Origin: Cladophialophora immunda
Lineage: Eukaryota; Ascomycota; Eurotiomycetes; Chaetothyriales; Herpotrichiellaceae
Direction of reading: 5' to 3'
Length of the DNA stretch: 64,000 nucleotides
Assembly: GCF_000835495.1 (NCBI RefSeq)
Contig: NW_015622543.1
Span: forward strand, 1,962,685 to 2,026,684
Position numbers and translations under genes: made by a program. How positions within the stretch are numbered: the stretch's first letter is position 1; each line of letters opens with the position of its first letter. The notes beneath the pieces were generated by a model. The model had not been told where the DNA came from, did not search any database, and worked only from the letters and a program-made list of their open reading frames with translations. Positions 22,887 to 32,504 of the stretch are shown one piece after another.

Positions 22887-24241
22887 TCACGCGACCAGCG
22901 TCCTGAGCTCCTCTTTCAGGTCCTCCAGGGTCTTCTGATAGCCGGACCCGGGTTCGATCAAGCGTTCGAAGTCGGCGTTGTAGCGGTTGTGCTCTTCGAA
23001 GATGCCGTAGGTTCCTAGCATATTGTACGCTTTACCGGCGGCGTAAGTTACAAGTGCCCTAAATGTTTTGCGAGAAGCCAGAGGAGAGAGAAAATGGGGG
23101 GGTTGAATCAAGGAGAAAAGCAAGGGAAAAGAAAAGTTCAGCTAGGAATGAAGGTGTTCGAAACGTTGGACGATCCATTTTCGTCGCCGCTTGCTCGGGC
23201 AGGTTGCGTGGAGGGTCACACTCACCAGGAGTCAACAGGCGCACTTCGACCCCTTCCTTCGAATCCTCATCCCACATCCTCTTCGCGGTGGCCAGGAACT
23301 CGTCCAGGTCGACCCTTTGGATCTCCCAGCCCGGCTTGACCTCCTCGAGGATCGGGATCAGCTGGTTCATGCTCACGGTGTGGTCGGCGACGTAGACGGG
23401 CCGGTTGGCGTACTTGTCGGGCTGGCGGAACACGTCGCAGACGGCCTGTGCGGCGGTGGAGACGCGGCACATACTGTTGCGCTGGTCGCCGCTGCCGTAG
23501 ACCACGAGGGTGTTTGTGCGCGGGTTGATCCAGTAGTAACCCAGCGGGATGGCTGTGGAAAGCCAGACGAGGCGGGAAAAACAGTGTCAGTTCTCTCAGC
23601 ACGCAACAGAAACGGATTTCATCCCCAACCCTTTCTCTTCTCCTCCTTGGACAGAGAGAGATCACAGCTGAAGGGGAAAAAAGGGGCGTGGCAATACTCA
23701 CCCCAGTCATACCAACCTCCCGTGATAATGGCGCTCCAGTTCACCTTTGTGCCCTTCAGTTTCTCCTCCAGCACCTTCTGCGCCTCCACCTTGGGCACAT
23801 ACAGCGGCAGCTCGCTGATGTGCTCATTGAACGTGTCGCCCGCAAAATCCGGCGTGATGATGTGCTTGACCGTGCCCGCGGCGACGCAGGCTTCCACGAT
23901 GGTGGACTGCAGGTGCAGGGCGTTGGGGGGAATGGCTTCCACCACGGCATCCTGGCCCGTGAAGAGTGCCGTGAGGGCTGAGAGGGAGCTGTAGTCTTCG
24001 ATGACGGCGGAGATGATGTTCGTCTCGTCGGGGAACTTCTTCCCCGGGGTGCGCGAGGCCGCCGTCACGGTGAACCCGGCTTCAGCGAGTGCGGTGCTGA
24101 TGGGCTTCCCGACGTTGCCTGTCGCCTAGATGGGTGTGGACCGTGTTAGTCACGATGGAGATTCTCTCGTGTCTTTTTCTCTCTCGAAGCAGGGTGGTTT
24201 CGTACCCCGAGGACAACGACCTTCTTGATAGGATCGGACAT
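22887..24241 (-). CDS. NmrA-like NAD(P)-binding protein / isoflavone-reductase-like oxidoreductase (4 exons)
   Basis: Minus-strand exons 24241-24206, 24125-23702, 23552-23222 and 23058-22887 give 320 aa. Exon 1 codes MSDPIKKVVVLG and intron 1 (80 bp) joins it to ATGNVGKPIS, completing the Rossmann motif GATGNVGKP. Intron 2 (149 bp) joins DW to AIPLGYYWINP. For intron 3 the strongest donor (GTGAGT, 23225) breaks the frame, while GTGTGA four bases downstream, paired with the TTTAG acceptor, keeps it (LLTPGE-ALVTYAAGKAYN); this junction is less certain. The protein lacks the YxxxK pair of classical SDRs, fitting the atypical SDR/NmrA group. NmrA represses the GATA factor AreA in nitrogen control; related proteins are reductases, so the role here is open. 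Confidence 0.83.
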
Positions 24242-25342
24242 GTTCTCTCAGACCAGTATCACCGATGGAGGATGTCCACCCTCAAGCTGATGGTATAGAA
24301 TCGCGTGCAGAGATTGTTACTTCCTGGCTCTAGAGCTGGCACTGGCACCACCCTTTGACACATGTCGATCGAGGAACGGGTCCTTTTATCAACGCCGCAA
24401 TATATAGGCCTCTCCTTGGGGCAGTCTCCATCCTTTCTGCACGAGAAGAAGTAGCGTTTGTTGACGTGTCCAGCTCCTCCTCATTGGCAGCAGCCCTAGG
24501 GCGGAAAATGGAGACTTACCGGTCATCGCTATCGCGGATTCGATGTTAGCGTTTCATGACATGATGGCGACAGCGCCGCGCATTTTGTCCATGAGGAAGG
24601 CGCTAGATCGCGGTCGAACAGTAATGGTCTTAGTGTTGAGATATGCGAGGCCCGGTTAGAAATAGAGGTGAGATGTACGTGCGCAGAAGGCGAGGGAGCG
24701 AAGACAGAACTCAGCGACTTCTCTTGCTTGATGCCGAATCGGGTTTGTGCAGCTGCATATTCAACCCCGGTTTATGTCAGCATTGACCGGGCATGCATTG
24801 ATTGTCGACTAGAGCGGATTATCGCTTGAACTCCTTCGTGTCAAGGACGAACTTTCGAGGACTGGGATCCCTGCAAGCCGCTGACCAAGCTGGGACTCTT
24901 GTGTAGAGATGTACAGGGTACATATAGGTGGAAAACAGGAGCACGGGCTGGCAATCTCGCCCAAAGTGGTCCCGCGAGAAGGCTGTGCCGGGAAAGGGGC
25001 TGGACGAAACATCGGACGAGGGAGAGAGAGAGAAGCAATAGATATCCTCATGGCATTTGGTAATCGTGCTCATATCCAGTCCTATCTTCTTCGTGTCATG
25101 CATGGAGATCTCTTCAGAGGAGGACACATCATCATATCATGTCCATGCCAAAACGACCACGGCTCTCATATCTCGACTGTCCCAAGTCTGGTTGGCAACC
25201 CCCTTTTCCAAATGCAACGGATAGATAAACTCGATCAAAATCTTTCCCCTTTGAGTCGGACCATGCATGCATGACCATTCCCACCCTCAAGAAGGCTGCT
25301 GGTTGTCCTGTCTCCGTGGTGGCATAGTCTGTCTGTCGTTTG
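24242..25342. other. Intergenic region, no supported gene
   Basis: About 1.1 kb between the promoter of the NmrA-like gene (minus) and the 3' end of the next minus-strand gene. Open frames here (24,819-25,127 minus; 24,909-25,274 plus) overlap one another and show no known similarity. Confidence 0.5.
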
Positions 25343-26275
25343 CTAGCAAGCCCGATCACGCCGCCCTTTCTTCATATCTTGCATCATCAATGCTCGCAAC
25401 CCGTCGTCCATAGGTAGACGGGCGATCCCAACCTTCTTCGGAATCCAACCAAGCAAATCTCCCCCTTCCTCTTGCTTTCCTGCCTTGCGACACCCCGCTG
25501 GGGATCTGGAACGGTGGTCGCGGTCAGATCTTCCCGGCAATTCCACGTGAGAGAAGCGCATGGCCCTGCGTCCTCGTGGTTCGGCGCGATCATGAGGGCG
25601 GCGATGGGCATGATTTGCAGCGGAGACGAACCCTCCGGCTACCATCGTGTCCTCGCCCGCAAACGGTGCCCCTTTGACATGTTTCGGTCGATAGATCTTG
25701 AGGGACTCGGCAGTTTCCGTGCTTGAGAATTTGGATGCCACGGCGCGAAAATTGACTGGGATGAATGTGCTCGATTCCACAAAGACCTGTCTGGCGCCGT
25801 GCAGTTCCTCCGTCAGCGTCGCTTCGAGGGGAGGCAGATGCACGTTCGGGCCCTTGACGTTCGCCGCCTCGATGCCAGCATTTCCTTCCTCCGTCCATTC
25901 CTGGCTCGCGGTGCCGGCTTGAACCACCTCTTGGATCCCGCAAACCACCTCCGTCAAGGCCTTCAACTCGGTCTTGACTTGCTGCGCAGTCTCGATCAAC
26001 GTGGTCGCGTTCTCCAAGATGCCCTTGTGTCTATATCCGACTTGATTCTTCTGGCCATCGACAAGCGCATCTCCCTCACAACTGTGCTTCGACCTCTTCT
26101 CCCACGCCGCCTTTCTCAGACCGGCAATTCGACTCTCGATGTCGTAGACCTTGAAGTCGAGGATCTTGGCGGCAAAGTGAATGTCGCTGCTGAGACGCTG
26201 GACGATTTCGGATTGAGCTTGTAAGAAGTCCGCCTCGAGGAGAAGGAGGTCTGGGCGAGACATAGCTGGTGCCAT
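25343..26275 (-). CDS. Uncharacterised protein with N-terminal helical region
   Basis: The frame is open from 26638 to 25343, but I start at the ATG at 26275, whose context (CTCACCATGGCA) is good; the preceding 121 codons read like translated leader. Product 310 aa, single exon. Residues about 5-110 look helical and heptad-like (LEADFLQAQSEIVQRLSSDI; TLIETAQQVKTELKALTEVV). The centre has a conserved-looking IYRPKHVKGAPFAGEDT, and the end is WIPKKVGIARLPMDDGLRAL followed by a basic tail. I recognise no domain. Between about residues 225 and 270 the composition becomes Arg/His/Pro-rich and another frame also stays open, so a small unseen intron or sequence error there is possible. It lies downstream of another minus-strand gene in the same orientation. 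Confidence 0.6.
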   Translation of the reverse strand: MAPAMSRPDLLLLEADFLQAQSEIVQRLSSDIHFAAKILDFKVYDIESRIAGLRKAAWEKRSKHSCEGDALVDGQKNQVGYRHKGILENATTLIETAQQVKTELKALTEVVCGIQEVVQAGTASQEWTEEGNAGIEAANVKGPNVHLPPLEATLTEELHGARQVFVESSTFIPVNFRAVASKFSSTETAESLKIYRPKHVKGAPFAGEDTMVAGGFVSAANHAHRRPHDRAEPRGRRAMRFSHVELPGRSDRDHRSRSPAGCRKAGKQEEGGDLLGWIPKKVGIARLPMDDGLRALMMQDMKKGRRDRAC

Positions 26276-26737
26276 GGTGAGATGTGCATGCAAAGCGACG
26301 AGAAAATCAAAAGGGAGAATGAGGAGATGAACAAGGGAAACGGAAAAGGGCAAAGGCGATCTCAAAGACGTCAAATAACAGAAAAGAGAACTTGCATGAA
26401 GAAGGAAATGATTCAAGAGTGAGAGAAGTTTGGATTCGGTCTTTCTCGCAAGCCAACACATAAGTGACATTCTCTCCAAATATTCACTTCCGTTCAGTCC
26501 GAGTGAAGACAGCGGCGACACATCTCTCATCTTCTGAGCAGCCCCTTCTGCCCTGGTTGAATAGTTCTCGGAAGTTCGATTACAGCGGCGTTTTGAGACA
26601 AACTTGAGCTCAAAATCTAAAGCCGATGGCATCACCAATCAGGCAGTATTCCCTGAGCCTTTCCATTAAGATAGAGATTCGTTCCAGAAGAACCCCGCTT
26701 CCAGCTGCTCATTATCGACATGTTTCTTGTTCGTTCT
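26276..26737. other. Leader/promoter region of the preceding minus-strand gene
   Basis: About 460 bp, mostly the open extension upstream of the ATG at 26275, with pyrimidine-rich stretches on the minus strand typical of a fungal promoter/leader. No separate gene seen. Confidence 0.45.
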
Positions 26738-27805
26738 CTATCTGGGGAGGACTTTCTTTGCGACTTTGTTCTTGCCTCCATCCATGGTCATATTCTTTTG
26801 ATGATGTTCTCCTTGGAACGAACGACCCGTCTTCATGTCTGCCGAAGCCGAATGAGGCAGCGTGAGGCTGCTCGAGGTGGAGGACGAAAGAGATTGGATG
26901 CTGTTGGTTGAGCATCGACCAGAATAGTTCTTAGTAGTTGGTTCGGTTTCGTTGACGGCCGTGTGAGAGCCCGTAGATGCGACTGATTCTGTCTCTTCAA
27001 CAGATGATCCGGTCGCCTCGGAATCGGCATTTTCGTCGTCGGAATCGTCGTCACTTGCCGACTCCGTTCCTTCATCTGAGCTCTCTTCCACGTGTATTGT
27101 GGCCCCAGCTCTGGTTTTTCCATTTGTTTCAGCATTGTTGTCCGATTCGTCTTCGTCGTCTTCGTCCGAGGAGGAAGCCTCGTCATCCGACACCATATTG
27201 TCAACGACATTGTTGGATCCTTCCGAGTCCGCATCTGCGACACTCTCATCTTCCTCTTGAAAGGCGGACAACTTTCGTTTCTGACCTCGGTTGGTTGCCA
27301 ACTCCGGTTCCGACTGGTTTTGAGCTTGTCCTACGGAAGACTGTGTATCCAAAGTACTTGGTGGACTTTCGGGCTCGGGCGCGGCTGATCTCTGTACTCG
27401 TTCCGACGCAATGAGAAAGTGCTGGTATACATCTTCAAGGAACGCCTCCATCTCTTCCATAGTCACCATACCGTCCTCCGAGCGTGTTCTGATGTCATTG
27501 AAACGTGCTTCTTTTCGGGGAGCGGAAACGTAAACCGCGTACATGTGCTTGTAAACGCAGAGTGACCTCTCAAACATGGTCTGTATTGCGTCGCGGTCTT
27601 GCTCTGCGATTTCCTGAAGCCCTTCGGCGGTTGCGGTCAGGCAGTCGGCTCGATCGTTGAGAAAGTCGATCTGTTCTTGGAGCTCTTTGGCCTGTTCCCG
27701 CAGACCTGAAGCCTGCAGGATAAGTTCGTCTACTTGTTCGAAGGCTTGCTGCGGAGTGGTAGATAGAATCATACGCGTCATAAACCGTGGGAGTGCCGGA
27801 TCCAT
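26738..27805 (-). CDS. Uncharacterised coiled-coil protein with acidic Ser/Asp/Glu-rich C-terminal half
   Basis: Single exon, 355 aa, from the ATG at 27805. Residues about 18-80 show heptad spacing (QAFEQVDELILQASGLREQA, then LQEQIDFLNDRADCLTATAE), indicating a coiled coil. The middle has an amphipathic segment (MEEMEAFLEDVYQHFLIASE). A basic patch RGQKRKLSAF, resembling a nuclear localisation signal, is followed by a long acidic Ser/Asp/Glu-rich run (about 185-275), a Ser/Thr-rich part and a Lys-rich end. I recognise no family. The plan (coiled coil, basic signal, acidic tail) suits a nuclear scaffold or chromatin-associated protein, but that is inference from composition only. Confidence 0.65.
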   Translation of the reverse strand: MDPALPRFMTRMILSTTPQQAFEQVDELILQASGLREQAKELQEQIDFLNDRADCLTATAEGLQEIAEQDRDAIQTMFERSLCVYKHMYAVYVSAPRKEARFNDIRTRSEDGMVTMEEMEAFLEDVYQHFLIASERVQRSAAPEPESPPSTLDTQSSVGQAQNQSEPELATNRGQKRKLSAFQEEDESVADADSEGSNNVVDNMVSDDEASSSDEDDEDESDNNAETNGKTRAGATIHVEESSDEGTESASDDDSDDENADSEATGSSVEETESVASTGSHTAVNETEPTTKNYSGRCSTNSIQSLSSSTSSSLTLPHSASADMKTGRSFQGEHHQKNMTMDGGKNKVAKKVLPR

Positions 27806-28016
27806 GGCCGTTGTATGAAGACGAATGTGCTTTGAGATTTCATTTGGAGAGAGTCGAGTCGGATGAATTGAACAGCGCGACGGCCGGGTGATTGATGTGT
27901 GTTTGTTGACACAGTGTCAACAAACTGCCGCACCTGCTACCTGTCTCACCTTTCCGGCGGACTGGCCTTGCTCGACACTGTAGGCTGCAGAGCCTATGTG
28001 TAAATGCCTATCCGGA

Positions 28017-28679
28017 TCATTTTGTCGGCGTCCAAAGTTCTGGTACTGCTAGATTGTTCTTCTTGTACTCGGCCATTTGAGCTTCAAGCTCTGCCAAATT
28101 CCCAGAGAAAGGATCCTTGACCGGCTCTCGTCGGACCTCCCAGACATCTTCACTGCTGGGTCCAGTCTTCCATTTTACAGCTTTCTTCCGATAATGCTCC
28201 TGTATGGCTCTCTCACGATCCTCCTTTTTCCAGTTCCGTGTCTTCATGCAAAGCCAAAAGTCATCCCAGTGGTTTGAGCACGACCGAAAGGAACCATAGC
28301 GATAGACGTTGACAAATTGGCCTCCAAAGCTCTGGCAGAACATGGCATAATCGAAGGCAGATCTGCAAGATATCTCGGCAGGGTAGAGTGAGTCGGGAGA
28401 GATGTCTGTTTGACCGATTGCTTGCTGCGACGGTGCTGCAGGTGGCTTGGATTTGGTTCTCTGAGCTTGTTCCACATCTGCTTGTGCCTGAAGCTCCTTC
28501 AGGAACTCCATCAATTCCTGCTCACTCTGCTCATCCCGGGTCAGGGTGCGCTTGACGGGTTCAGGAACGGGAACAGCAGAGACAGTGGTGGGCTCGTCCT
28601 GGGTACGGGGAGTGGACTCAGCATCTCCTCTGCCACCATCACTGCTCGAGGCAGGCTTCTGCTTCCACCACCAGCTCAT
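28017..28679 (-). CDS. Emi1-like twin CX9C protein (DUF3128)
   Basis: Single exon, 220 aa. I start at the ATG at 28679 (MSWWWKQKP); the frame continues upstream only via GTG. The C-terminal half contains SCRSAFDYAMFCQSFGGQFV and FRSCSNHWDDFWLC, i.e. Cys105-x9-Cys115 and Cys134-x9-Cys144: two CX9C pairs, the signature of intermembrane-space proteins oxidised by Mia40. The order and text match the Emi1/DUF3128 family. Yeast Emi1 was found through IME1 induction in meiosis and is linked to mitochondrial function. The N-terminal half is low-complexity with an Arg-rich patch. It is transcribed divergently from the YME2-like gene, 339 bp between start codons. Confidence 0.85.
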   Translation of the reverse strand: MSWWWKQKPASSSDGGRGDAESTPRTQDEPTTVSAVPVPEPVKRTLTRDEQSEQELMEFLKELQAQADVEQAQRTKSKPPAAPSQQAIGQTDISPDSLYPAEISCRSAFDYAMFCQSFGGQFVNVYRYGSFRSCSNHWDDFWLCMKTRNWKKEDRERAIQEHYRKKAVKWKTGPSSEDVWEVRREPVKDPFSGNLAELEAQMAEYKKNNLAVPELWTPTK

Positions 28680-28998
28680 CCTGGCTCGATTGGCTCTCGT
28701 TGGAAAGATGAACAACGCGGGTAGATCAGTCGTGTCGGAGGAGCAAAAATAATTGCTAGTCCAAGCCACGAATTGACCAGTAGCCACAGATCAGCCACAA
28801 ATTTACTTTTCCGACGTCATTGCCCCATCCGCAACGATGATGCTGGCTTGATCAAGCTGCGCCCATGGTAATAGGAGCCGATTAAAGATACTTTGACGAG
28901 GAGATCTTGCGCATTGATAAGGAAAAGGGGATTATGTTTCGAGCTATGCTATATGTCCATGGCAAGATGAGGAGATAGACCACAAAGTTCTCTGAACG

Positions 28999-29022
28999 AT
29001 GCTTGGGCCATCGGCAGCATGA
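28999..29022 (+). promoter_or_regulatory. Upstream ORF whose stop overlaps the start codon of the YME2-like gene
   Basis: An ATG at 28999 opens a seven-codon frame that ends in TGA at 29020-29022. That stop overlaps the main ATG (29019-29021) as ATGA. If the leader begins upstream, ribosomes would meet this frame first and would need leaky scanning or termination-reinitiation to reach the main start. The arrangement is seen directly; any regulatory effect is inference. Confidence 0.45.
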
Positions 29023-31670
29023 TTCCCTTGAGGATTGCACGAAGCTGTTGCGGGAGACCTACAGGTCTCCTAACGAACCACTGGAGGCAAAAGCAGGCTT
29101 CCACTTTCAAGATTCCTTCTTCGACGACTAGACTCTCCGTGGTGCCCTCAGGAAAGAGGTGGACTTCTACTGAAGCTGGCGATAATGAGTCAGGCCACAT
29201 TCTGACCCAGAAAAATGAAGGGATCTTGTTTTTCGACAGTGAGCGCCACCTATCGATATCTCTCTCTACGCAATCTACTAACCTCAAGGCAGATGTCTTT
29301 CCCTTGAAACTTCAATGGCTCAATCGCATCCCCTACTTAAACCCTGACAAGTTGCTGGCGACATCCCTCAGCAAGGTGAACCAACCCAATCTTGCGCTGG
29401 CCGACACCTCCAGTATCATCAAGCGAGCACTTCCTGAAAACCTACCCCTCCATGTCAAAACCATTTTACCGAGACTGCGCGAAGGCGGAGCTTTTGTCAA
29501 GTTCTCCCACGAAGAAGGAATCACTGCCACAGAGCTGGAAAGCACGCTGAAACAATATCTGGAGGAAAAGCCCATTACACCATGGTTCAATCCTTTTCGG
29601 AGGGTTCGGGCCTTCTTGGTGCAAGGGAAGCCGTGGATCGAAGATCTGTATCGCGTCCCTACTCCCAGGATCAAGGTTGAATTCTTGCCCACTGCTCCTG
29701 AGAACTCTGCGGCCGAATTGACCCAAGAGACGCTTTATTCGTTGTTCCGCCGGTATGGAAAGCTCACAGAGATCCTATCGCAACCATCCGACTCAAAGGT
29801 CGTCCCGAGATACGCCTATGTCGACTACACGCGGGTTAGATTCGCAACCATGGCCAAGAATTGTATGCATGGTTACGTCGTCCCGGCCGCAGATGGCGGA
29901 GGAAAGACTGGGACGCTCCTCAAATTGAGTTATGAGTCCAAACGCAAAACCTACTGGATATGGGACTGGATGACGAACCACCCCAGGATTGTTATCCCCT
30001 TGATAGTAGCTCTATTAACAGCAGCTTCCGTCGCCGTGTTCGACCCCATCCGAACTTTCTTCATCAGGATGCACATCACGCACGGCCTTCACCTGGAAGA
30101 CAATCGAATCTTCAAGTGGGTCAGAAGCCAGCTTCTGCGAGGCTACGACATCATCAGATTCCGGAAACAGAATCGTGACGAGGACAGCCTGAGGATTGTC
30201 TGGGAGGATCGCCAAGATGCCATCAACCAGTTGAAAACGTGGTTGATCGAGACTGCAGACACATTCATAGTGGTGCAAGGACCGCGCGGCGCTGGAAAGA
30301 AGGAACTGGTCGTCGACCAAGCCTTGAAAGATCGACCCCACAAACTCGTGATTGATTGCAAGAAGATTCAGGAAGCTCGCGGAGACAGCAACACCATTGC
30401 TGCGGCGGCGGCCGAAGTAGGCTATCGTCCAGTGTTTTCGTGGATGAACAGCATCAGCAGCATGGTCGATCTTGCGGCAACAGCCACCATTGGCACGAAG
30501 GCAGGGTTCTCCGAGACATTGGACAACCAATTGGCCAAGATTTGGGGCAACACAACGACTGCATTGAAGCAGATTGCATTAGCGCCGCGCAAAAAGGATG
30601 ACAAAGACGCGCAAATGGCGGATGACGAGTGGCTGGAAGCTCATCCAGAGTATCGGCCAGTGGTGGTGATTGACAACTTCTTGCACAAAAACAATGAGGG
30701 TTCCGCGAGTATGGTCTATGACAAACTGGGAGAATGGGCTGCTGTTCTGACGACGCAGAACATTGCCCATGTCATTTTCCTGACTACAGACGTGTCCTTC
30801 TCCAAGTCACTCAGCAAAGCATTGCCCGACCGAGTTTTCCGGCAAATTACATTGAGTGACTGTACTCCCGAAGTGGCAAAGAAGCTTGTAATCAAGCACC
30901 TTGACGCTGACATCGCAGAAGACGGTGCATCGGCCGAGGGGAAGATTAGTCCGTCCCAAATGAGAAGTGATCTTGACGAGCTGGACGGAGTGATCCAGGT
31001 GCTTGGAGGTCGACTGACCGACCTCGAGTTCCTGGCGCGGAGGATCAAGACAGGCGAATCCCCCGGAAGTACGTGACTGACCTCCGTTCCATTTTCGATG
31101 ATTACTGACAGGTGGAAAACAGAAGCAGTACGCCAGATCATTGAGCAGTCCGCATCGGAGATCCTCAAAATGTATCTTCTTGACGTCGATGTTTCGAGCC
31201 GCAAATGGACGCCTCAGCAAGCATGGCTATTGATCAAGGAGCTTGCGGCAAATGAAACACTCCGATACAATGAGTTGCTTCTGAACGATCTGTTCAAAGA
31301 TGGCGAAACCGTGCTCCAAGCTCTCGAGCAGGCAGAATTGATTACGATCGCATCTAAGAATGGACGGCCCTACAGCATCAAGCCTGGGAAACCGGTGTAC
31401 CAATCCGCGTTCGAGTATCTGACCGAGGACGACGTGCTCCGAGCGAGGCTGGATTTGGCAATTATGACCCAACTGATCAGCCTGGAGAACAAGAACGTGG
31501 AGAAATACGAGGCGGAGTTGAAGACGCTGGGCGAGCTGCCTGGCATGCCCAGCGAGTTGAAGCCCCGGATCAAATGGTGTCTGGGCAAGGCGATGGCCAG
31601 CCAGGAGAAGATCATGAAGTACGAGGCACAGAGCGGGAAGTTGAAGAAGGTGCTTGCCGAGCAGTTTTGA
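29019..31670 (+). CDS. yme2: Mitochondrial escape protein 2 (YME2/RNA12-like) (3 exons)
   Basis: Exons 29019-29238, 29293-31068 and 31123-31670 give 847 aa. Intron 1 (54 nt, GTGAGC, CTAAC branch, GGCAG) has no stop and could be missed; removing it gives ILFFDN-VFPLKLQW, the conserved YME2 text. Intron 2 (54 nt) joins ESPG to KAVRQIIEQSASEI. An Arg-rich presequence targets mitochondria. An RRM-like domain follows (PRIKVEFLPT ... YAYVDYTRVRFATM), then one membrane span (RIVIPLIVALLTAASVAVF) and, beyond it, an AAA-like domain with a Walker A-type loop (VVQGPRGAGKKEL) and Walker B-like VVVIDNF. Yeast Yme2 is an inner-membrane protein affecting mtDNA escape and nucleoid structure. The gene is divergent from emi1-like and preceded by an overlapping short uORF. 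Confidence 0.92.
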
Positions 31671-32504
31671 TTCATTCCAGGCGTCTCTGCCACTACTCCC
31701 CTCAATTAGCATTGTTCGATAGCCTTTGTCGAGCGAGTGAAACTTGTATATACTCTATATACCCCGAACTGTGCTTTATCCCTAGCATTTTCGTTCAGGA
31801 AAGGGAGCGAGGCCGCTTTAATCGGGCACGTGACGAAGCCATCGAGGAGGCCCGGCCCAGGAGAGCGTCGTCGGAGCCAGTTCGGGCTCAGGAGCCCTCT
31901 ATCTTGAATCACACTACAGATCATCTCGAAACCTGCGTACCTCGCGGACACTACTCCAAGTCGAAGCCAAGGATATCAGTGGATCACGCTCGCCCGGATC
32001 TGCAATCGTAGAACCACCTCAACAATGAATCACCCGTTCGTCTGGTATTGCCAACACCGTATGACTCTTCGCAGAAGTCCGGTATTAAATCAGAATGATT
32101 CACGGATCATTCCCACGCGCGTGCTTCTGAGCTTGATTCAGAAAAACCCCGCGCCTTAAGGAAACTCTGTAGGGACGTCGGTCCCCGCCTCCAGAATCAT
32201 AACACCTCAGGTGATGGCTATGCATGCTCAGCTCCCAAGTCCAAGGTGATCTTCAGGAGGCCACAAAAGCACGCTCGAGTTATTCTACTAATCCTGAGAG
32301 AGTACAAGTAGTCACTTTTGCCCGAGAAGTACGAGATGGCGAGGAGCCGATCAGGAGAGGGCAAAACAGAACGAGTCTTCAGTTCAGTAGTGTTGTGAAC
32401 ACAATTCTATAAATGTATGTTGTCCTCCCTGTTAGTTAGAGCTTCTAAATCTCTCCTCAAGTCTACAAACCAGCGAAGGTTTTATACAAATTAGGAGAGA
32501 CCAG
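31671..32504. other. Intergenic region, no supported gene
   Basis: About 830 bp between two plus-strand genes. A frame open from 31,574 to 32,011 starts inside the YME2-like gene and has no recognisable similarity. No repeat was seen. Confidence 0.5.
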
